A stretch of DNA of 64,000 bases, from assembly GCF_020171945.1 (NCBI RefSeq), contig NZ_JAIVAP010000012.1, positions 62,001 to 126,000 on the forward strand, read 5' to 3'. Both the position numbers and the translations under genes were made by a program. Origin of the DNA: Bacillus infantis (GTDB lineage Bacteria > Bacillota > Bacilli > Bacillales > Cytobacillaceae). The notes under the pieces were generated by a model. That model did no database searches. It was not told where the DNA came from and worked only from the letters and a program-made list of their open reading frames with translations. Positions 43,608-53,697 of the stretch are shown here, piece by piece (positions within the stretch are counted from its first letter, which is position 1; each line of letters opens with the position of its first letter).

Positions 43608-44540
43608 ATGTTTGATCATAAAACAGTTTTGCTGGAGGAAACGGTAGCCGGCCTGGCTATTAAGCCGGATGGCGTCTATGTCGATTGCACAATGGGCGGT
43701 GCCGGGCACAGTGAACTGATTCTGACACAGCTGTCAAGCCAGGGTAAGCTGTATGCTTTTGACCAGGATGAGACAGCCATTGAAAATGCACAATTGAAGC
43801 TCAGTAAATATGGAGACAAAATCACTATAATAAAAAGCAATTTCCTTTATTTAAAGGAAGAGCTGGAGAAGGCCGGAGTCACACAGGTGGATGGTGTGCT
43901 CTACGATCTTGGCGTATCTTCACCGCAGCTAGATACACCTGAGCGGGGATTCAGCTATCATCACGATGCACCGCTTGACATGCGGATGGATAAGGATGCA
44001 AGCCTGTCTGCTTATGAAGTGGTGAATGATTGGCCGTATGAAGACCTTGTCAGGATTTTCTTCCGGTATGGAGAGGAAAAGTTCTCCAAGCAAATAGCGA
44101 GGAAGATTGAAGCGGCCAGGGAGAAAGCGCCGATTGAGACGACCTACCAGCTGGTTGAACTGATAAAAGAAGCTATACCGGCACCAGCTAGAAGAAAAGG
44201 CGGCCATCCTGCCAAGCGGATTTTTCAGGCAATCAGGATTGCTGTCAATGATGAGCTTGGCGTTTTTGAGAAGTCGCTTGAGCAGGCAATTGAAATTCTG
44301 AAGCCAGGCGGCCGGATCAGTGTCATTACTTTCCACTCGCTTGAGGACAGGATCTGCAAAGTGACTTTCAAGAAAGCGAGTGAGACTCCACCGCTGCCTC
44401 CGGGCCTGCCGATCATTCCAGACGAATTTAAGCCGGTGCTTAAGCTTGTTGCAAGGAAGCCTATTCTTCCGTCAGAAGAAGAACTGGAAGAAAACAACCG
44501 GGCAAGGTCCGCAAAGCTGAGGGTCGCAGAAAAACTGTAA
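43608..44540 (+). CDS. rsmH: 16S rRNA (cytosine-1402-N4)-methyltransferase RsmH
   Basis: RsmH methylates C1402 in the ribosomal decoding centre. It has 310 aa, with the start [16 protein letters not shown] motif [30 protein letters not shown], and [15 protein letters not shown] near the C-terminus. GGAAGGTGG precedes the ATG. A GGGGACAAGCT/AGCTTGCCCC hairpin at 44554-44578 lies between it and ftsL without a T tract, possibly an RNA processing or stability element. Confidence 0.96.
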   Translation: MFDHKTVLLEETVAGLAIKPDGVYVDCTMGGAGHSELILTQLSSQGKLYAFDQDETAIENAQLKLSKYGDKITIIKSNFLYLKEELEKAGVTQVDGVLYDLGVSSPQLDTPERGFSYHHDAPLDMRMDKDASLSAYEVVNDWPYEDLVRIFFRYGEEKFSKQIARKIEAAREKAPIETTYQLVELIKEAIPAPARRKGGHPAKRIFQAIRIAVNDELGVFEKSLEQAIEILKPGGRISVITFHSLEDRICKVTFKKASETPPLPPGLPIIPDEFKPVLKLVARKPILPSEEELEENNRARSAKLRVAEKL

Positions 44541-44632
44541 CCAAACTGAAAAGGGGGACAAGCTTAACAGCTTGCCCCAATATAAAATAAAGGCCTGGCA
44601 ATGTCCGGCCATATGATCACAGGAGGGATATA

Positions 44633-44992
44633 ATGAGCAACTTGGCAAGGAAAATGCAGCAGGAGGAAGTACAGCAGCACAAGACAGCTGTTAAGGTGAA
44701 GAAGATTAAGATTAAAAACCTGTGGCTCTCGCCCGGCGAAAAAATAATGGGTGTCGTTTTCGGGGCCATTGTCTGTTTTGGCGCTGTTCACATCATTTCA
44801 AACCAGGCTGCCATTTATGAGATGAACAAAGATATCCAGGACATCCAAGCCTCTATTCAGGACAAGGAAAAATCAAATCGCGAGCTTGAAATGCAAATCA
44901 GCGAGCTTAGTACATACGAGCGCATCTTCGAAAAAGCAAAATCTCTCGGTCTGACACTCAATGAAAATGTCAGAGGTGTACAGGATAAATGA
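44633..44992 (+). CDS. ftsL: Cell division protein FtsL
   Basis: This bitopic divisome protein of 119 aa has a basic cytoplasmic N-terminus (about 1-38), one membrane helix (about 39-60, GVVFGAIVCFGAVHII) and an extracellular coiled coil (about 65-105). It works with DivIC and DivIB to activate FtsW and PBP2B. AGGAGG precedes the ATG. The stop overlaps the pbpB start (ATGA), showing translational coupling. Confidence 0.94.
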   Translation: MSNLARKMQQEEVQQHKTAVKVKKIKIKNLWLSPGEKIMGVVFGAIVCFGAVHIISNQAAIYEMNKDIQDIQASIQDKEKSNRELEMQISELSTYERIFEKAKSLGLTLNENVRGVQDK

Positions 44993-47232
44993 TGAAGAAA
45001 CAGCCAAATATCAATTATGGAGCAGCGATATTATTTGTAATATTCAGCCTGCTCTTTTTTGTCTTGCTGTACAGATTTGTGTCAATTCAAATAACAGGAG
45101 AAGCGGGCGGGCAGCCCCTCGCGGCAAAAGCGGAGCAGAAATATACCAATGAACGTGTGCTTGAAGCGAAAAGGGGAACCATCTATGACCGGGGCGGCGA
45201 TGTAGTGGCAGAGGATGCAAGCTCATTCACGCTGGTTGCCATCCTTGACAAGGATATGACTGTCAACAAGAAGAAGCCTAAGCACGTAGTGGACATAGAT
45301 AAAACGGCAAGGGAGCTTTCCACAGTAATTGACCTGGAAGAATCCGAGATTAAGAGGATTCTTTCAAAGCCTGGTGCCAAACAGGTGGAGTTCGGGACGG
45401 CAGGCAGGAATATATCCAATTCGCTTAAAAGGGAAATCGAGGACCTGAAGCTTCCGGGAATCTCTTTCCGGCCGGAAATCAAGCGATTCTACCCAAATGG
45501 AATGTTTGCATCCCATCTGGTGGGCTATGTTGAAAAGCCGGAAGAAACTGAAGAGGATAAGCCGGACAGAACGCCGGCAGTCGGAAGGCTTGGGATAGAA
45601 AAAAGCCTGAATACCGTCCTGAGCGGCATCAATGGGAAGGTAACCTATGAAAAAGATCACTGGGGATATCTGCTCCCGGGGACTGACGAAAAGGTAAAAC
45701 CGGCCAAGGATGGAAATGATGTTTATCTGACGATTGATAAAAAGATCCAGACATTCCTGGAAGACAGCATGAACAGTGTCCAGAAGGAATATAATCCGAA
45801 GAAAATGGTGGCGATTGTGGCTGACCCGAAGACCGGGGATATTCTGGCTATGTCTCAGCGGCCGTCCTTCCACCCGCAGACAAGGGAAGGCCTTGAGGAT
45901 GATTGGTATAATGAGGCAATCGAGACATCTTTTGAGCCAGGGTCTACCATGAAGATTTTCACGCTGGCATCTGCTATAGAAGAAGGGGCATTCAATCCCA
46001 ATGCCTGGTATGAGTCAGGGACATATGTGGTTGACAAGGGGTCAAGGCCTGTCCGTGACCATAACTATGGACGGGGATGGGGTTCAATCACCTATCTTGA
46101 AGGGGTGCAGCGCTCCTCCAATGTCGCTTTTGCAAAAATTGCCAAAGAGCAGCTTGGCTTTGATGCTTTCAGAAAGTATCTGACCAGGTTTGGGTTTGAT
46201 AATCCTACCGGAATAGACCTTCCGAATGAAACAGGTGCTAAATTCGCCTATCAGTATCCGATTGAAAAGGCAAACACTGCTTTCGGACAGGGGACGGCTG
46301 TCACGCCGATCCAGCAGATCCAGGCAGCAACCGCCATTGCGAATAAAGGGCAGATGATGAAGCCCCATGTGATTGACAAAATCGTGGATTCATCAACAGG
46401 AGAAGTGATCAAGGATACAAAGCCTGAAAGCGCCGGAAATCCGATTTCCGAAAAAACGGCGAAGGAAGTCCTTGATATACTTGAAACAGTGGTTTCAGCA
46501 GAAAAAGGGACAGGCTATAAAAAATATAATCTGGAAGGCTATAAAGTTGCAGGGAAAACCGGAACCGCACAGATTCCGGGATCAGGCGGATATTTGACCG
46601 GGCCTGAGAACTATGTTTTCTCTTTCATGGGCATGGCGCCGGCAGAAGATCCTGAGCTGGTCATGTACGTGGCAGTCCAGCAGCCGCAAATCGATGATTA
46701 CGTGAAAGGGTCTCTGCCTGTATCGCAGATCTTCAAGCCGGTTATGCAGAACAGCCTTCAATATTTAAATATAGAACCTTCAAAGCAGACGAAGGTCGAA
46801 GCAAAAGAGGTTCCGGATGTTGCAGGCCTTTCTGCGGAAGTTGCTGCCAAAAAGCTGACCAGCGCCGGGTTTGTGCCGGCGGTGATCGGGAAGGGCGGCA
46901 AAATAACGGGACAGCTTCCGGAACCGGGAGCTTCTATACTCGAAGGTGAACGGGTCGTCATTAAAACGGACGGGACTTTGAATGTTCCGGATATGCAGGG
47001 CTGGTCCATGAGGGATGTTATGAAGACAGCTAAAATTGCCGGCCTGAAGCTGAATACGGTAGGCGGCGGCTTTGCAGTCAAGCAGAATCTATCCCCTGGG
47101 TCTCCAGTCAAGGAAGGCGAGTTCTTGATTGTGGACTTTGAAACGCCTCTGGAGCAATACAGCCGGTCAGCGGCTGAAAAGGAAGAAGCTGTCAGCGGGG
47201 AAGAAGCTGAAGAGGAAGAAGTATTGGATTAA
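44989..47232 (+). CDS. pbpB: Penicillin-binding protein 2B, septal transpeptidase
   Basis: This class B PBP cross-links septal peptidoglycan with FtsW. It has 747 aa, an N-terminal membrane anchor (about 10-30), a pedestal domain, a transpeptidase domain with STMK (Ser319), SSN (376-378) and KTGTA (523), and two C-terminal PASTA domains (about 600-715, VPDVAGLSAEVAAKKL and VPDMQGWSMRDVMK). The tail is Glu-rich. The start may be ATG 44989 or 44992. Confidence 0.96.
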   Translation: MMKKQPNINYGAAILFVIFSLLFFVLLYRFVSIQITGEAGGQPLAAKAEQKYTNERVLEAKRGTIYDRGGDVVAEDASSFTLVAILDKDMTVNKKKPKHVVDIDKTARELSTVIDLEESEIKRILSKPGAKQVEFGTAGRNISNSLKREIEDLKLPGISFRPEIKRFYPNGMFASHLVGYVEKPEETEEDKPDRTPAVGRLGIEKSLNTVLSGINGKVTYEKDHWGYLLPGTDEKVKPAKDGNDVYLTIDKKIQTFLEDSMNSVQKEYNPKKMVAIVADPKTGDILAMSQRPSFHPQTREGLEDDWYNEAIETSFEPGSTMKIFTLASAIEEGAFNPNAWYESGTYVVDKGSRPVRDHNYGRGWGSITYLEGVQRSSNVAFAKIAKEQLGFDAFRKYLTRFGFDNPTGIDLPNETGAKFAYQYPIEKANTAFGQGTAVTPIQQIQAATAIANKGQMMKPHVIDKIVDSSTGEVIKDTKPESAGNPISEKTAKEVLDILETVVSAEKGTGYKKYNLEGYKVAGKTGTAQIPGSGGYLTGPENYVFSFMGMAPAEDPELVMYVAVQQPQIDDYVKGSLPVSQIFKPVMQNSLQYLNIEPSKQTKVEAKEVPDVAGLSAEVAAKKLTSAGFVPAVIGKGGKITGQLPEPGASILEGERVVIKTDGTLNVPDMQGWSMRDVMKTAKIAGLKLNTVGGGFAVKQNLSPGSPVKEGEFLIVDFETPLEQYSRSAAEKEEAVSGEEAEEEEVLD

Positions 47233-47240
47233 CATTTAAG

Positions 47241-47271
47241 GGCGCACCGCTTTAGGCGGTGCGTTCTATTT
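47241..47271 (+). terminator. Terminator between pbpB and spoVD
   Basis: GCGCACCGC pairs with GCGGTGCG around TTTAG, followed by TTCTATTT. It separates the vegetative part from spoVD. Confidence 0.75.
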
Positions 47272-47292
47272 GTATTGGTACAAGCATATAGT
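47264..47292 (+). promoter_or_regulatory. Sigma-E type promoter for spoVD
   Basis: The -10 CATATAGT (47285-47292) matches the sigma-E consensus CATACANT at 7 of 8 positions. A partial -35 (TTCTATT) lies 14 bp upstream. spoVD is a known sigma-E gene, and the start codon is 35 bp downstream. Confidence 0.65.
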
Positions 47293-47326
47293 TGAACGAG
47301 CCATAATTGAAGGAGGTTCGTTTTTC

Positions 47327-49243
47327 ATGCGCGTTTCAAATGTTACCGTAAGGAAGCGGTTGACCATTGCTTTGTTGGCAGGCATACTTATTTTCTTCAT
47401 CATTGATATCCGGCTTGGATATGTCCAGTTTTTCCTCGGCAGCATGCTGACGGATGAAGCTAAAGAGCTGTGGAGCCGGGACATCCCGTTTGAGCCGGAA
47501 AGGGGAGAAATTGTCGACCGCAATGGTGTGGCATTGGCAACCAATGTCAGTGCACCGACGGTCTATGTAGTTCCAAGGCAGGTAAAGGATCCTGATGATA
47601 CGGCAGAGAAGCTGGCCGCCATACTGAATATGTCTAAGGAAAAGGCGTTTCAGCTGATCACCAAGCAGGCATCAAGTGTGAAAATACCTGAGGGCAGAAA
47701 AATTTCCCATGAAAAAGCAACAGAAATCAGGGCAGAGGGAATGGCTGGGGTCTATATCGCCGAGGACTCCAAACGGCATTACCCTTTTGGAAATTATCTA
47801 TCACATGTGCTCGGATTTGCCGGGATTGATAACCAGGGGCTGATGGGGCTGGAGCTTTTTTATGACAAAGAGCTGAAGGGCGAGAAAGGCTCTGTCAAAT
47901 TTTACGCAAATGCAAAAGGACAGCGGATGAATGATATGGCGGATGATTATAAACCGCCGGTCGATGGGATGGACCTGAAGCTGACGATCGACTCGAAGGT
48001 GCAGACGATTGTCGAGAGGGAGCTGGATATTGCAGAGGCGGCCTATAACCCGGACGGCATCATAGCCATTGCCATGAATCCAAATACAGGGGAAGTCCTC
48101 GCTATGTCAAGCAGGCCGGACTTTGATCCTGCCAACTTCAGGAACGTTGCGCCGGATATATACAACCGGAACCTGCCGGTCTGGAGCTCATACGAGCCGG
48201 GTTCCACTTTTAAAATCATCACTCTTGCAGCTGCCCTTGAAGAGGGGAAGGTAGACCTTGAGAAAGATCATTTCCATGATCCGGGCTTTACCGAGGTAGG
48301 AGGCGCGAGGCTGCGATGCTGGAAAAGAGGCGGGCATGGAAGCCAGTCATTCCTGGAAGTTGTCCAAAATTCCTGCAACCCGGGATTTGTTGAACTGGGA
48401 GAAAGGCTTGGCAAGGACACACTGTTCAAATATATTAAAGACTTTGGTTTTGGCACGAAAACAGGCATAGACCTTCAGGGTGAATCAAAAGGGATTTTGT
48501 TCAATCTGGATAATGTCGGTCCGGTCGAGCAGGCGACCACTGCTTTCGGACAGGGTGTTTCCGTCACGCCGATCCAGCAGGTTGCAGCAATATCAGCAGC
48601 CGTCAATGGCGGGACGCTGTATACACCTTTTATAGCAAAAGAACTGGTTGACCCTGCTTCAGGTGAAATCGTGATGAGAAAAACCCCTGAGGCTAAGAGG
48701 AAAGTCATATCAGAGGAAACTTCAAAGGAAATACGCCTTGCACTTGAAAGCGTAGTGGCTCAAGGGTCCGGAAAAAAAGCGTTCGTAGATGGATACAGGG
48801 TCGGCGGCAAAACCGGAACGGCACAAAAGGCGGAAAACGGAAGATATCTCGAAAACAATCATATTGTGTCCTTTATAGGCTTTGCCCCTGCGGATGATCC
48901 TGAGCTTGTGGTTTATGTGGCAGTGGACAATCCTAAGGGCACGATCCAGTTTGGAGGGGTTGTCGCCGCGCCGATTGTCGGGAATATCATGGGTGACAGT
49001 CTCAGGGCAATGGGTGTTGAGCCGAGAAAGGATCAGCTTGAAAAAGAACTGACATGGCTGGATACGCCAATGGTGGAGGTGCCCGATTTAGTTGGCATCA
49101 CGAAAAAGGAGCTCGGCGAATTGCTTGTCAATCTGAAGATCGACGGGAGCGGTGAAGGAGAGACAGTCGTCAGGCAAACTCCCCAGCCTGGTGTGAAACT
49201 GAAGGAAGGCTCTACAATCAGGCTGTATTTTGATGATAAATAA
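47327..49243 (+). CDS. spoVD: SpoVD, sporulation-specific penicillin-binding protein
   Basis: This class B PBP works with SpoVE in spore cortex synthesis. It has 638 aa: membrane anchor (about 12-32), pedestal, transpeptidase with STFK (Ser293), SCN (349-351) and KTGTA, and one C-terminal PASTA domain (about 585-638). Cys331 and Cys350 correspond to the pair that in B. subtilis is kept reduced by the thioredoxin-like StoA, a switch for activity. ATG 47327 has AAGGAGG; the longer frame upstream lies in the promoter. Confidence 0.95.
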   Translation: MRVSNVTVRKRLTIALLAGILIFFIIDIRLGYVQFFLGSMLTDEAKELWSRDIPFEPERGEIVDRNGVALATNVSAPTVYVVPRQVKDPDDTAEKLAAILNMSKEKAFQLITKQASSVKIPEGRKISHEKATEIRAEGMAGVYIAEDSKRHYPFGNYLSHVLGFAGIDNQGLMGLELFYDKELKGEKGSVKFYANAKGQRMNDMADDYKPPVDGMDLKLTIDSKVQTIVERELDIAEAAYNPDGIIAIAMNPNTGEVLAMSSRPDFDPANFRNVAPDIYNRNLPVWSSYEPGSTFKIITLAAALEEGKVDLEKDHFHDPGFTEVGGARLRCWKRGGHGSQSFLEVVQNSCNPGFVELGERLGKDTLFKYIKDFGFGTKTGIDLQGESKGILFNLDNVGPVEQATTAFGQGVSVTPIQQVAAISAAVNGGTLYTPFIAKELVDPASGEIVMRKTPEAKRKVISEETSKEIRLALESVVAQGSGKKAFVDGYRVGGKTGTAQKAENGRYLENNHIVSFIGFAPADDPELVVYVAVDNPKGTIQFGGVVAAPIVGNIMGDSLRAMGVEPRKDQLEKELTWLDTPMVEVPDLVGITKKELGELLVNLKIDGSGEGETVVRQTPQPGVKLKEGSTIRLYFDDK

Positions 49244-49253
49244 GAGCAGGATG

Positions 49254-49283
49254 CGGGCGGCCGGACAGCGCTGCCCGTTTTCT
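49254..49283 (+). terminator. Probable terminator after spoVD
   Basis: CGGGCGGC pairs with GCTGCCCG around 8 bases (one G-U), followed by TTTTCTTT. Confidence 0.6.
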
Positions 49284-49566
49284 TTGATAAGAAGCAAAAG
49301 GGAATTCCCTCATCTGCTTCAGGCAAAGGAAGTTTTTCTTTAAATTTTCATTACTAAATGGCTAAAACAAGAATAATCATGTAAAATATAAGTCGCCATG
49401 CAGGAATTATTTTGGCTGAGAGCTTTAGGGAAAGCATACAGCTGCTTTTTACAGCTATGAAAAATGCGGCTGCAGATCCGCTGCGTGGCCGACTGAGCAA
49501 AACGGCAGGGGATGATGCAGGCTGATACTGCCTGTCTTTCCTGCGGAATGAGAGGAATGGGTTCAA
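49284..49566. other. Intergenic region before murE
   Basis: No credible gene. It contains small hairpins, including CAGGC/GCCTG followed by TCTTTCC (about 49518-49545), which could attenuate murE. GAGAGGAATGGG at the right edge is the murE ribosome binding site. Confidence 0.5.
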
Positions 49567-51027
49567 TTGAAATTACATACACTGCTTAACTATCTCCATC
49601 CTTTTAAACCATTTGGTGGAGATAATCCTGAAATTGTATCCTTGGAAAATGATAGCAGGCAAGTGAAAAAAGGGAGCCTGTTTATCTGTATCGAGGGCTT
49701 TACCGTTGATGGCCATGATTATGCAGAAACAGCTGTCCGGAACGGGGCGGCGGCCGTTTTGGCTGAGAGGGAGCTTCCGCTGAATGTTCCTGTAATCATT
49801 GTCAGGGATACGGCAAGGGCCATGGCTGTTCTGTCGGATGCTTTCTACGGCCAGCCGAGCCAGCAGCTGCATTTGATCGGGATCACCGGTACAAACGGGA
49901 AAACGACGACTAGCCATCTTATTGAAAAGATTTTGGCTGATTCAGGCAAAATCACGGGACTCATCGGGACGATGTATACAAAAGTCGCCGGCGAGACGCA
50001 TGAAACAAAGAATACGACGCCGGAAAGCCTTACATTGCAGAAGACCTTTGCTTCCATGGTCGAAAAGAAGGTGGAAGCAGCTGTCATGGAAGTAAGCTCC
50101 CATGCCCTTGATGAGGGGCGCGTCCATGGCTGCGATTTCAATGTGGCCGTTTTTACAAATCTGACACAGGATCATCTGGATTATCACAAAACGATGGACG
50201 AATACAGAAGGGCTAAAGGCTTGCTGTTTGCTCAGCTTGGGAGTGCATTCTGCCACAATAAGCCTAAATATGCTGTACTGAATGCCGATGATCCGGCAAG
50301 CGCTGAATACAGGAAATCGACTGCCGCGCAGATTCTGACCTACGGAATCGACAATGAAGCGGATTTGCGTGCTGTGCACATCCGGATGGATGCCAGAGGC
50401 ACTACATTCGACCTTATCAGTCCATTTGGCGTGCACCCTGTTGCCATGCAGCTGATCGGCAAATTCAGTGTGTATAATGTGCTGGCTGCAGTTGGTGCAG
50501 CCCTGGCTTCCGGTCTTGAGCTCGGAGCTATCCTGGAATCCATTTCAACCGTCAAGGGTGTCCCGGGCAGATTTGAAACAGTGGATGCCGGACAGGATTT
50601 TTCTGTGATTGTTGACTATGCACATACTCCTGACAGTCTGGAAAATGCATTGGAAACGGTAAAAGAGTTTGCTGAAGGCAGGATTTTTGTCGTAGTTGGC
50701 TGCGGCGGTGACAGGGACAGGACCAAAAGGCCCCTGATGGCTAAAATTGCATGCCGGCTTGCAACAGATGCGGTGTTTACATCGGATAATCCGAGAAGCG
50801 AAGATCCGGACGAAATTCTGAAAGATATGGCTGCAGGCGTTCCCGAAGGAAACTATACAATGATTGCCGACCGCAAAGAGGCAATAGCATACAGTGTTGG
50901 TGCTGCCGGCAAAGGAGATGTGATTCTCATAGCAGGCAAAGGGCATGAAACTTACCAGCAGATTGGCGGGCAGACATTTGACTTTGACGACAGGACCGCA
51001 GCGAGAGAAGCTATACTGAACAGATAA
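49567..51027 (+). CDS. murE: UDP-MurNAc-tripeptide synthetase MurE, meso-DAP type
   Basis: MurE adds the third residue of the peptidoglycan stem. It has 486 aa in three Mur-ligase domains: ATP loop TGTNGKTT (107-114), [23 protein letters not shown] with the carbamylated-Lys region, and DNPR (407-410) in the C-terminal domain. DNPR is the signature for meso-diaminopimelate rather than lysine. The start is TTG 49567, as in other Bacillus murE genes, with GAGAGG about 10 bases upstream. Confidence 0.96.
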   Translation: MKLHTLLNYLHPFKPFGGDNPEIVSLENDSRQVKKGSLFICIEGFTVDGHDYAETAVRNGAAAVLAERELPLNVPVIIVRDTARAMAVLSDAFYGQPSQQLHLIGITGTNGKTTTSHLIEKILADSGKITGLIGTMYTKVAGETHETKNTTPESLTLQKTFASMVEKKVEAAVMEVSSHALDEGRVHGCDFNVAVFTNLTQDHLDYHKTMDEYRRAKGLLFAQLGSAFCHNKPKYAVLNADDPASAEYRKSTAAQILTYGIDNEADLRAVHIRMDARGTTFDLISPFGVHPVAMQLIGKFSVYNVLAAVGAALASGLELGAILESISTVKGVPGRFETVDAGQDFSVIVDYAHTPDSLENALETVKEFAEGRIFVVVGCGGDRDRTKRPLMAKIACRLATDAVFTSDNPRSEDPDEILKDMAAGVPEGNYTMIADRKEAIAYSVGAAGKGDVILIAGKGHETYQQIGGQTFDFDDRTAAREAILNR

Positions 51028-51032
51028 ACAGG

Positions 51033-51055
51033 GCAGCAGCCGGGAAAGCTGCTGC
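51033..51055 (+). other. GC-rich hairpin after murE
   Basis: GCAGCAGC and GCTGCTGC form a perfect 8-bp stem around CGGGAAA; no T run follows. It may be an RNA stability element or partial terminator. Confidence 0.5.
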
Positions 51056-51112
51056 TCCGCTGAATATGCTCAATAAGAAATAATAAATAGATATACTGAA
51101 AGGCTTTTGATC

Positions 51113-51259
51113 ATGATGAATAATAATCAATCCAGCGGTGCCGAATGCGGCATGGCTGCCCATAACCATAAAATAGAAAATAAAAGTCTTAATGACAGGC
51201 TCACTACATATGATATTGCAGTAATGAATGAGCGTCCATTAAAGGAAGGAGGGGAATAA
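51113..51259 (+). CDS. Possible 48-aa small protein between murE and mraY
   Basis: This ORF starts at ATG 51113 (second ATG 51116), with GAAAGG nine bases upstream and a TATACT hexamer about 16-21 bases upstream. It ends in a TAA one base before the mraY ATG, so the mraY ribosome binding site GGAGGGG is its last codons (KEGGE). The product is polar: an Asn-rich start, a Cys/His stretch ([11 protein letters not shown]) and a charged end. This tight coupling to mraY is what a real gene or a regulatory upstream ORF would show, but the sequence is unfamiliar and chance is possible. Confidence 0.35.
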   Translation: MMNNNQSSGAECGMAAHNHKIENKSLNDRLTTYDIAVMNERPLKEGGE

Positions 51260-51260
51260 A

Positions 51261-52235
51261 ATGATGGAGCAGGCAATATTTCTGACAATCCTGATGGGTT
51301 TTTTAATAACAGTCCTACTATCTCCCATTTTCATTCCTTTCCTTAGAAGGCTGAAATTCGGCCAGAGCATCCGGGAGGAAGGACCGCAATCGCACCAGAA
51401 AAAAACCGGTACGCCGACAATGGGCGGAATCATGATTCTGCTTTCGGTCACTGTGACAACCCTGGTGATGTCCAGCAAGTTTGCGGAGCCTACAGCGGAG
51501 ATATATATGGTCCTGTTGGTCACACTGGGCTTTGGGCTTCTCGGCTTTCTTGATGACTTCATCAAGGTGGCGCTAAAAAGGAATCTTGGCCTTACTTCTA
51601 AGCAAAAGCTGCTGGGCCAGATTATCATATCGCTCATTTTTTATTTTATTTTTCAAACAAATGAATTCTCAACAGAGGTCTCTATTCCATTTACAGATCT
51701 GTCCATTGATTTAGGCTGGGGCTATGCTTTGTTCATCATTTTTTGGCTTGTCGGCTTTTCAAATGCTGTCAATCTGACGGACGGGCTGGACGGACTTGTT
51801 TCCGGTACGGCGGCAATCGCGTTCGGGGCTTTTGCTGTTCTGGCCTGGAACCAGTCCCAATTTGAAGTGTCGATCTTTTCAGTTGCTGTTGTAGGTGCTG
51901 TCCTGGGATTCCTTGTATTCAATGCCCATCCGGCAAAGGTTTTCATGGGCGATACCGGTTCGCTTGCCCTTGGGGGGGCGATTGCAACTGTTGCCATCCT
52001 GACGAAGCTTGAGATCATCCTGATCATCATCGGCGGGGTTTTTGTCATTGAAACGCTTTCTGTTATTCTGCAGGTAATATCTTTTAAAACAACCGGCAAG
52101 AGGATTTTTAAAATGAGTCCCCTTCACCATCATTATGAGCTTGTCGGCTGGTCGGAATGGCGCGTAGTAGTGACTTTCTGGACAGTCGGGCTCCTGTTTG
52201 CAATCCTGGGAATCTATATCGAGGTGTGGTTATAA
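51261..52235 (+). CDS. mraY: Phospho-MurNAc-pentapeptide translocase MraY
   Basis: MraY makes lipid I from UDP-MurNAc-pentapeptide and undecaprenyl phosphate. The 324-aa protein has ten helices and catalytic segments [39 protein letters not shown] and [13 protein letters not shown], all intact. GAAGGAGGGG precedes the ATG (51261, with a second ATG next). It is directly followed by murD. Confidence 0.97.
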   Translation: MMEQAIFLTILMGFLITVLLSPIFIPFLRRLKFGQSIREEGPQSHQKKTGTPTMGGIMILLSVTVTTLVMSSKFAEPTAEIYMVLLVTLGFGLLGFLDDFIKVALKRNLGLTSKQKLLGQIIISLIFYFIFQTNEFSTEVSIPFTDLSIDLGWGYALFIIFWLVGFSNAVNLTDGLDGLVSGTAAIAFGAFAVLAWNQSQFEVSIFSVAVVGAVLGFLVFNAHPAKVFMGDTGSLALGGAIATVAILTKLEIILIIIGGVFVIETLSVILQVISFKTTGKRIFKMSPLHHHYELVGWSEWRVVVTFWTVGLLFAILGIYIEVWL

Positions 52236-53588
52236 TTGAAACAGATAGATAATTACCGTCATAAAAAAATTCTTGTACTCGGACTCGCCAAGAGCGGGGT
52301 GAGTGCAGCTTCCCTGCTGCACAAGCTGGGGGCATTTGTCACTGTGAACGATATGAAGCCTTTATCTGAAAATCCGGAAGCCCAGGGCTTGCTTGAGCAG
52401 GGGATCAAGGTTATATGCGGAGACCATCCGATAGAGCTGCTGGATGAAGGTTTTGAACTCATTGTCAAGAACCCGGGCATCCCATATCATAATCCAATGA
52501 TAGAGGGGGCCATGGAGCGCGGGATTCCTGTCATTACAGAAGTGGAGCTTGCTTATCAGATTTCCGAAGCGCCATTTATCGCGATAACAGGTACAAACGG
52601 GAAGACGACAACGACAACCCTTGTCCATGAAATGCTGGAAGCAGGCGGAAAGTCGCCATTGATTGCGGGGAATATCGGGACGGTTGCCACCAGTGTCGCA
52701 GAAGGTGCAAAATCCGACAATACCATTGTCATTGAGCTGTCTTCCTTCCAGCTGATGGGCATAGAGGCCTTCAGGCCGAAAATTGCGATTCTTACAAATC
52801 TGTATGATGCCCATCTGGATTATCATGGGACAAGGCATGATTACTTTGAAGCAAAAGCCAATATTACAAAAAACCAGACAGAAGAAGATTATTTTATTAT
52901 CAATGCAGACCAGGAGGCCGTCGTCCAAATTGCAGGAAAAAGCCGTGCCCGGATTGTGCCATTCTCTGTCAGCAGGGTCCTTGACGAAGGGGCATGTGTA
53001 AAGGATGGCTGGATCTGTTTTAATGGGGAGCCTGTCATGAAGCGGGAGGACGCATCCCTTCCTGGAGACCATAACTTAGAGAACATCCTTTCTTCGATTG
53101 CAGCCGCGAAGCTTTCAGGCGTGGATAATCAAGCGATCTTTAAGGTCATGTCCACTTTTGCCGGCGTCAAACATAGACTTCAGTATATCGGTGAAGTGGA
53201 TGGCCGGAAATTCTACAATGACTCTAAGGCTACGAATATACTCGCTACGAAAAATGCCATTGCCGCTTTTGATGTTCCTGTCATACTGCTGGCCGGCGGT
53301 CTCGACCGGGGCAATGGGTTTGAAGAATTGATCCCTTCACTGGGCAATGTAGAAACATTGATCACCTTTGGGCAGACTGCAGGAAAAATAGAAGAGGCAG
53401 GAAAGCTTGCGGGAATAAAATCGATCATGCGTGTCGATAATGTTGCTAGCGCCGTACCCGCCGCCTACAGGCTTTCAAAGCCGGGCGATGTCATCCTCCT
53501 CTCGCCGGCATGCGCAAGCTGGGACCAATACAAAACTTTTGAGGTCAGGGGAGACATTTTTATCGATGCGGTGCATAAGCTTAAGTAA
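52236..53588 (+). CDS. murD: UDP-MurNAc-L-alanine:D-glutamate ligase MurD
   Basis: MurD adds D-Glu to UDP-MurNAc-L-Ala. It has 450 aa: an N-terminal Rossmann domain (ILVLGLAKSGVSAASLL), ATP loop [10 protein letters not shown], the NLYDAHLDYHGT segment and VKHRLQYI...FYNDSKATN in the C-terminal half. TTG 52236 is the first codon after the mraY stop, with GAGGTG inside the end of mraY serving as ribosome binding site; no ATG exists near the conserved start. Confidence 0.95.
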   Translation: MKQIDNYRHKKILVLGLAKSGVSAASLLHKLGAFVTVNDMKPLSENPEAQGLLEQGIKVICGDHPIELLDEGFELIVKNPGIPYHNPMIEGAMERGIPVITEVELAYQISEAPFIAITGTNGKTTTTTLVHEMLEAGGKSPLIAGNIGTVATSVAEGAKSDNTIVIELSSFQLMGIEAFRPKIAILTNLYDAHLDYHGTRHDYFEAKANITKNQTEEDYFIINADQEAVVQIAGKSRARIVPFSVSRVLDEGACVKDGWICFNGEPVMKREDASLPGDHNLENILSSIAAAKLSGVDNQAIFKVMSTFAGVKHRLQYIGEVDGRKFYNDSKATNILATKNAIAAFDVPVILLAGGLDRGNGFEELIPSLGNVETLITFGQTAGKIEEAGKLAGIKSIMRVDNVASAVPAAYRLSKPGDVILLSPACASWDQYKTFEVRGDIFIDAVHKLK

Positions 53589-53697
53589 GGGCTTGTCCCG
53601 GGCGATTCCCGTCCGGGAGCGACTGCATCTTCATTGTGCTGCAAACAAGAATGCATGCTCATGCAGGCCCTAAAACTTGCATTCGAGGTGTATTCTG

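Noticed and set aside
49340-49582. Minus-strand 80-aa ORF before murE
   Set aside because: It overlaps the murE start, lacks a ribosome binding site, and its Cys/Ser-rich sequence looks like non-coding DNA.
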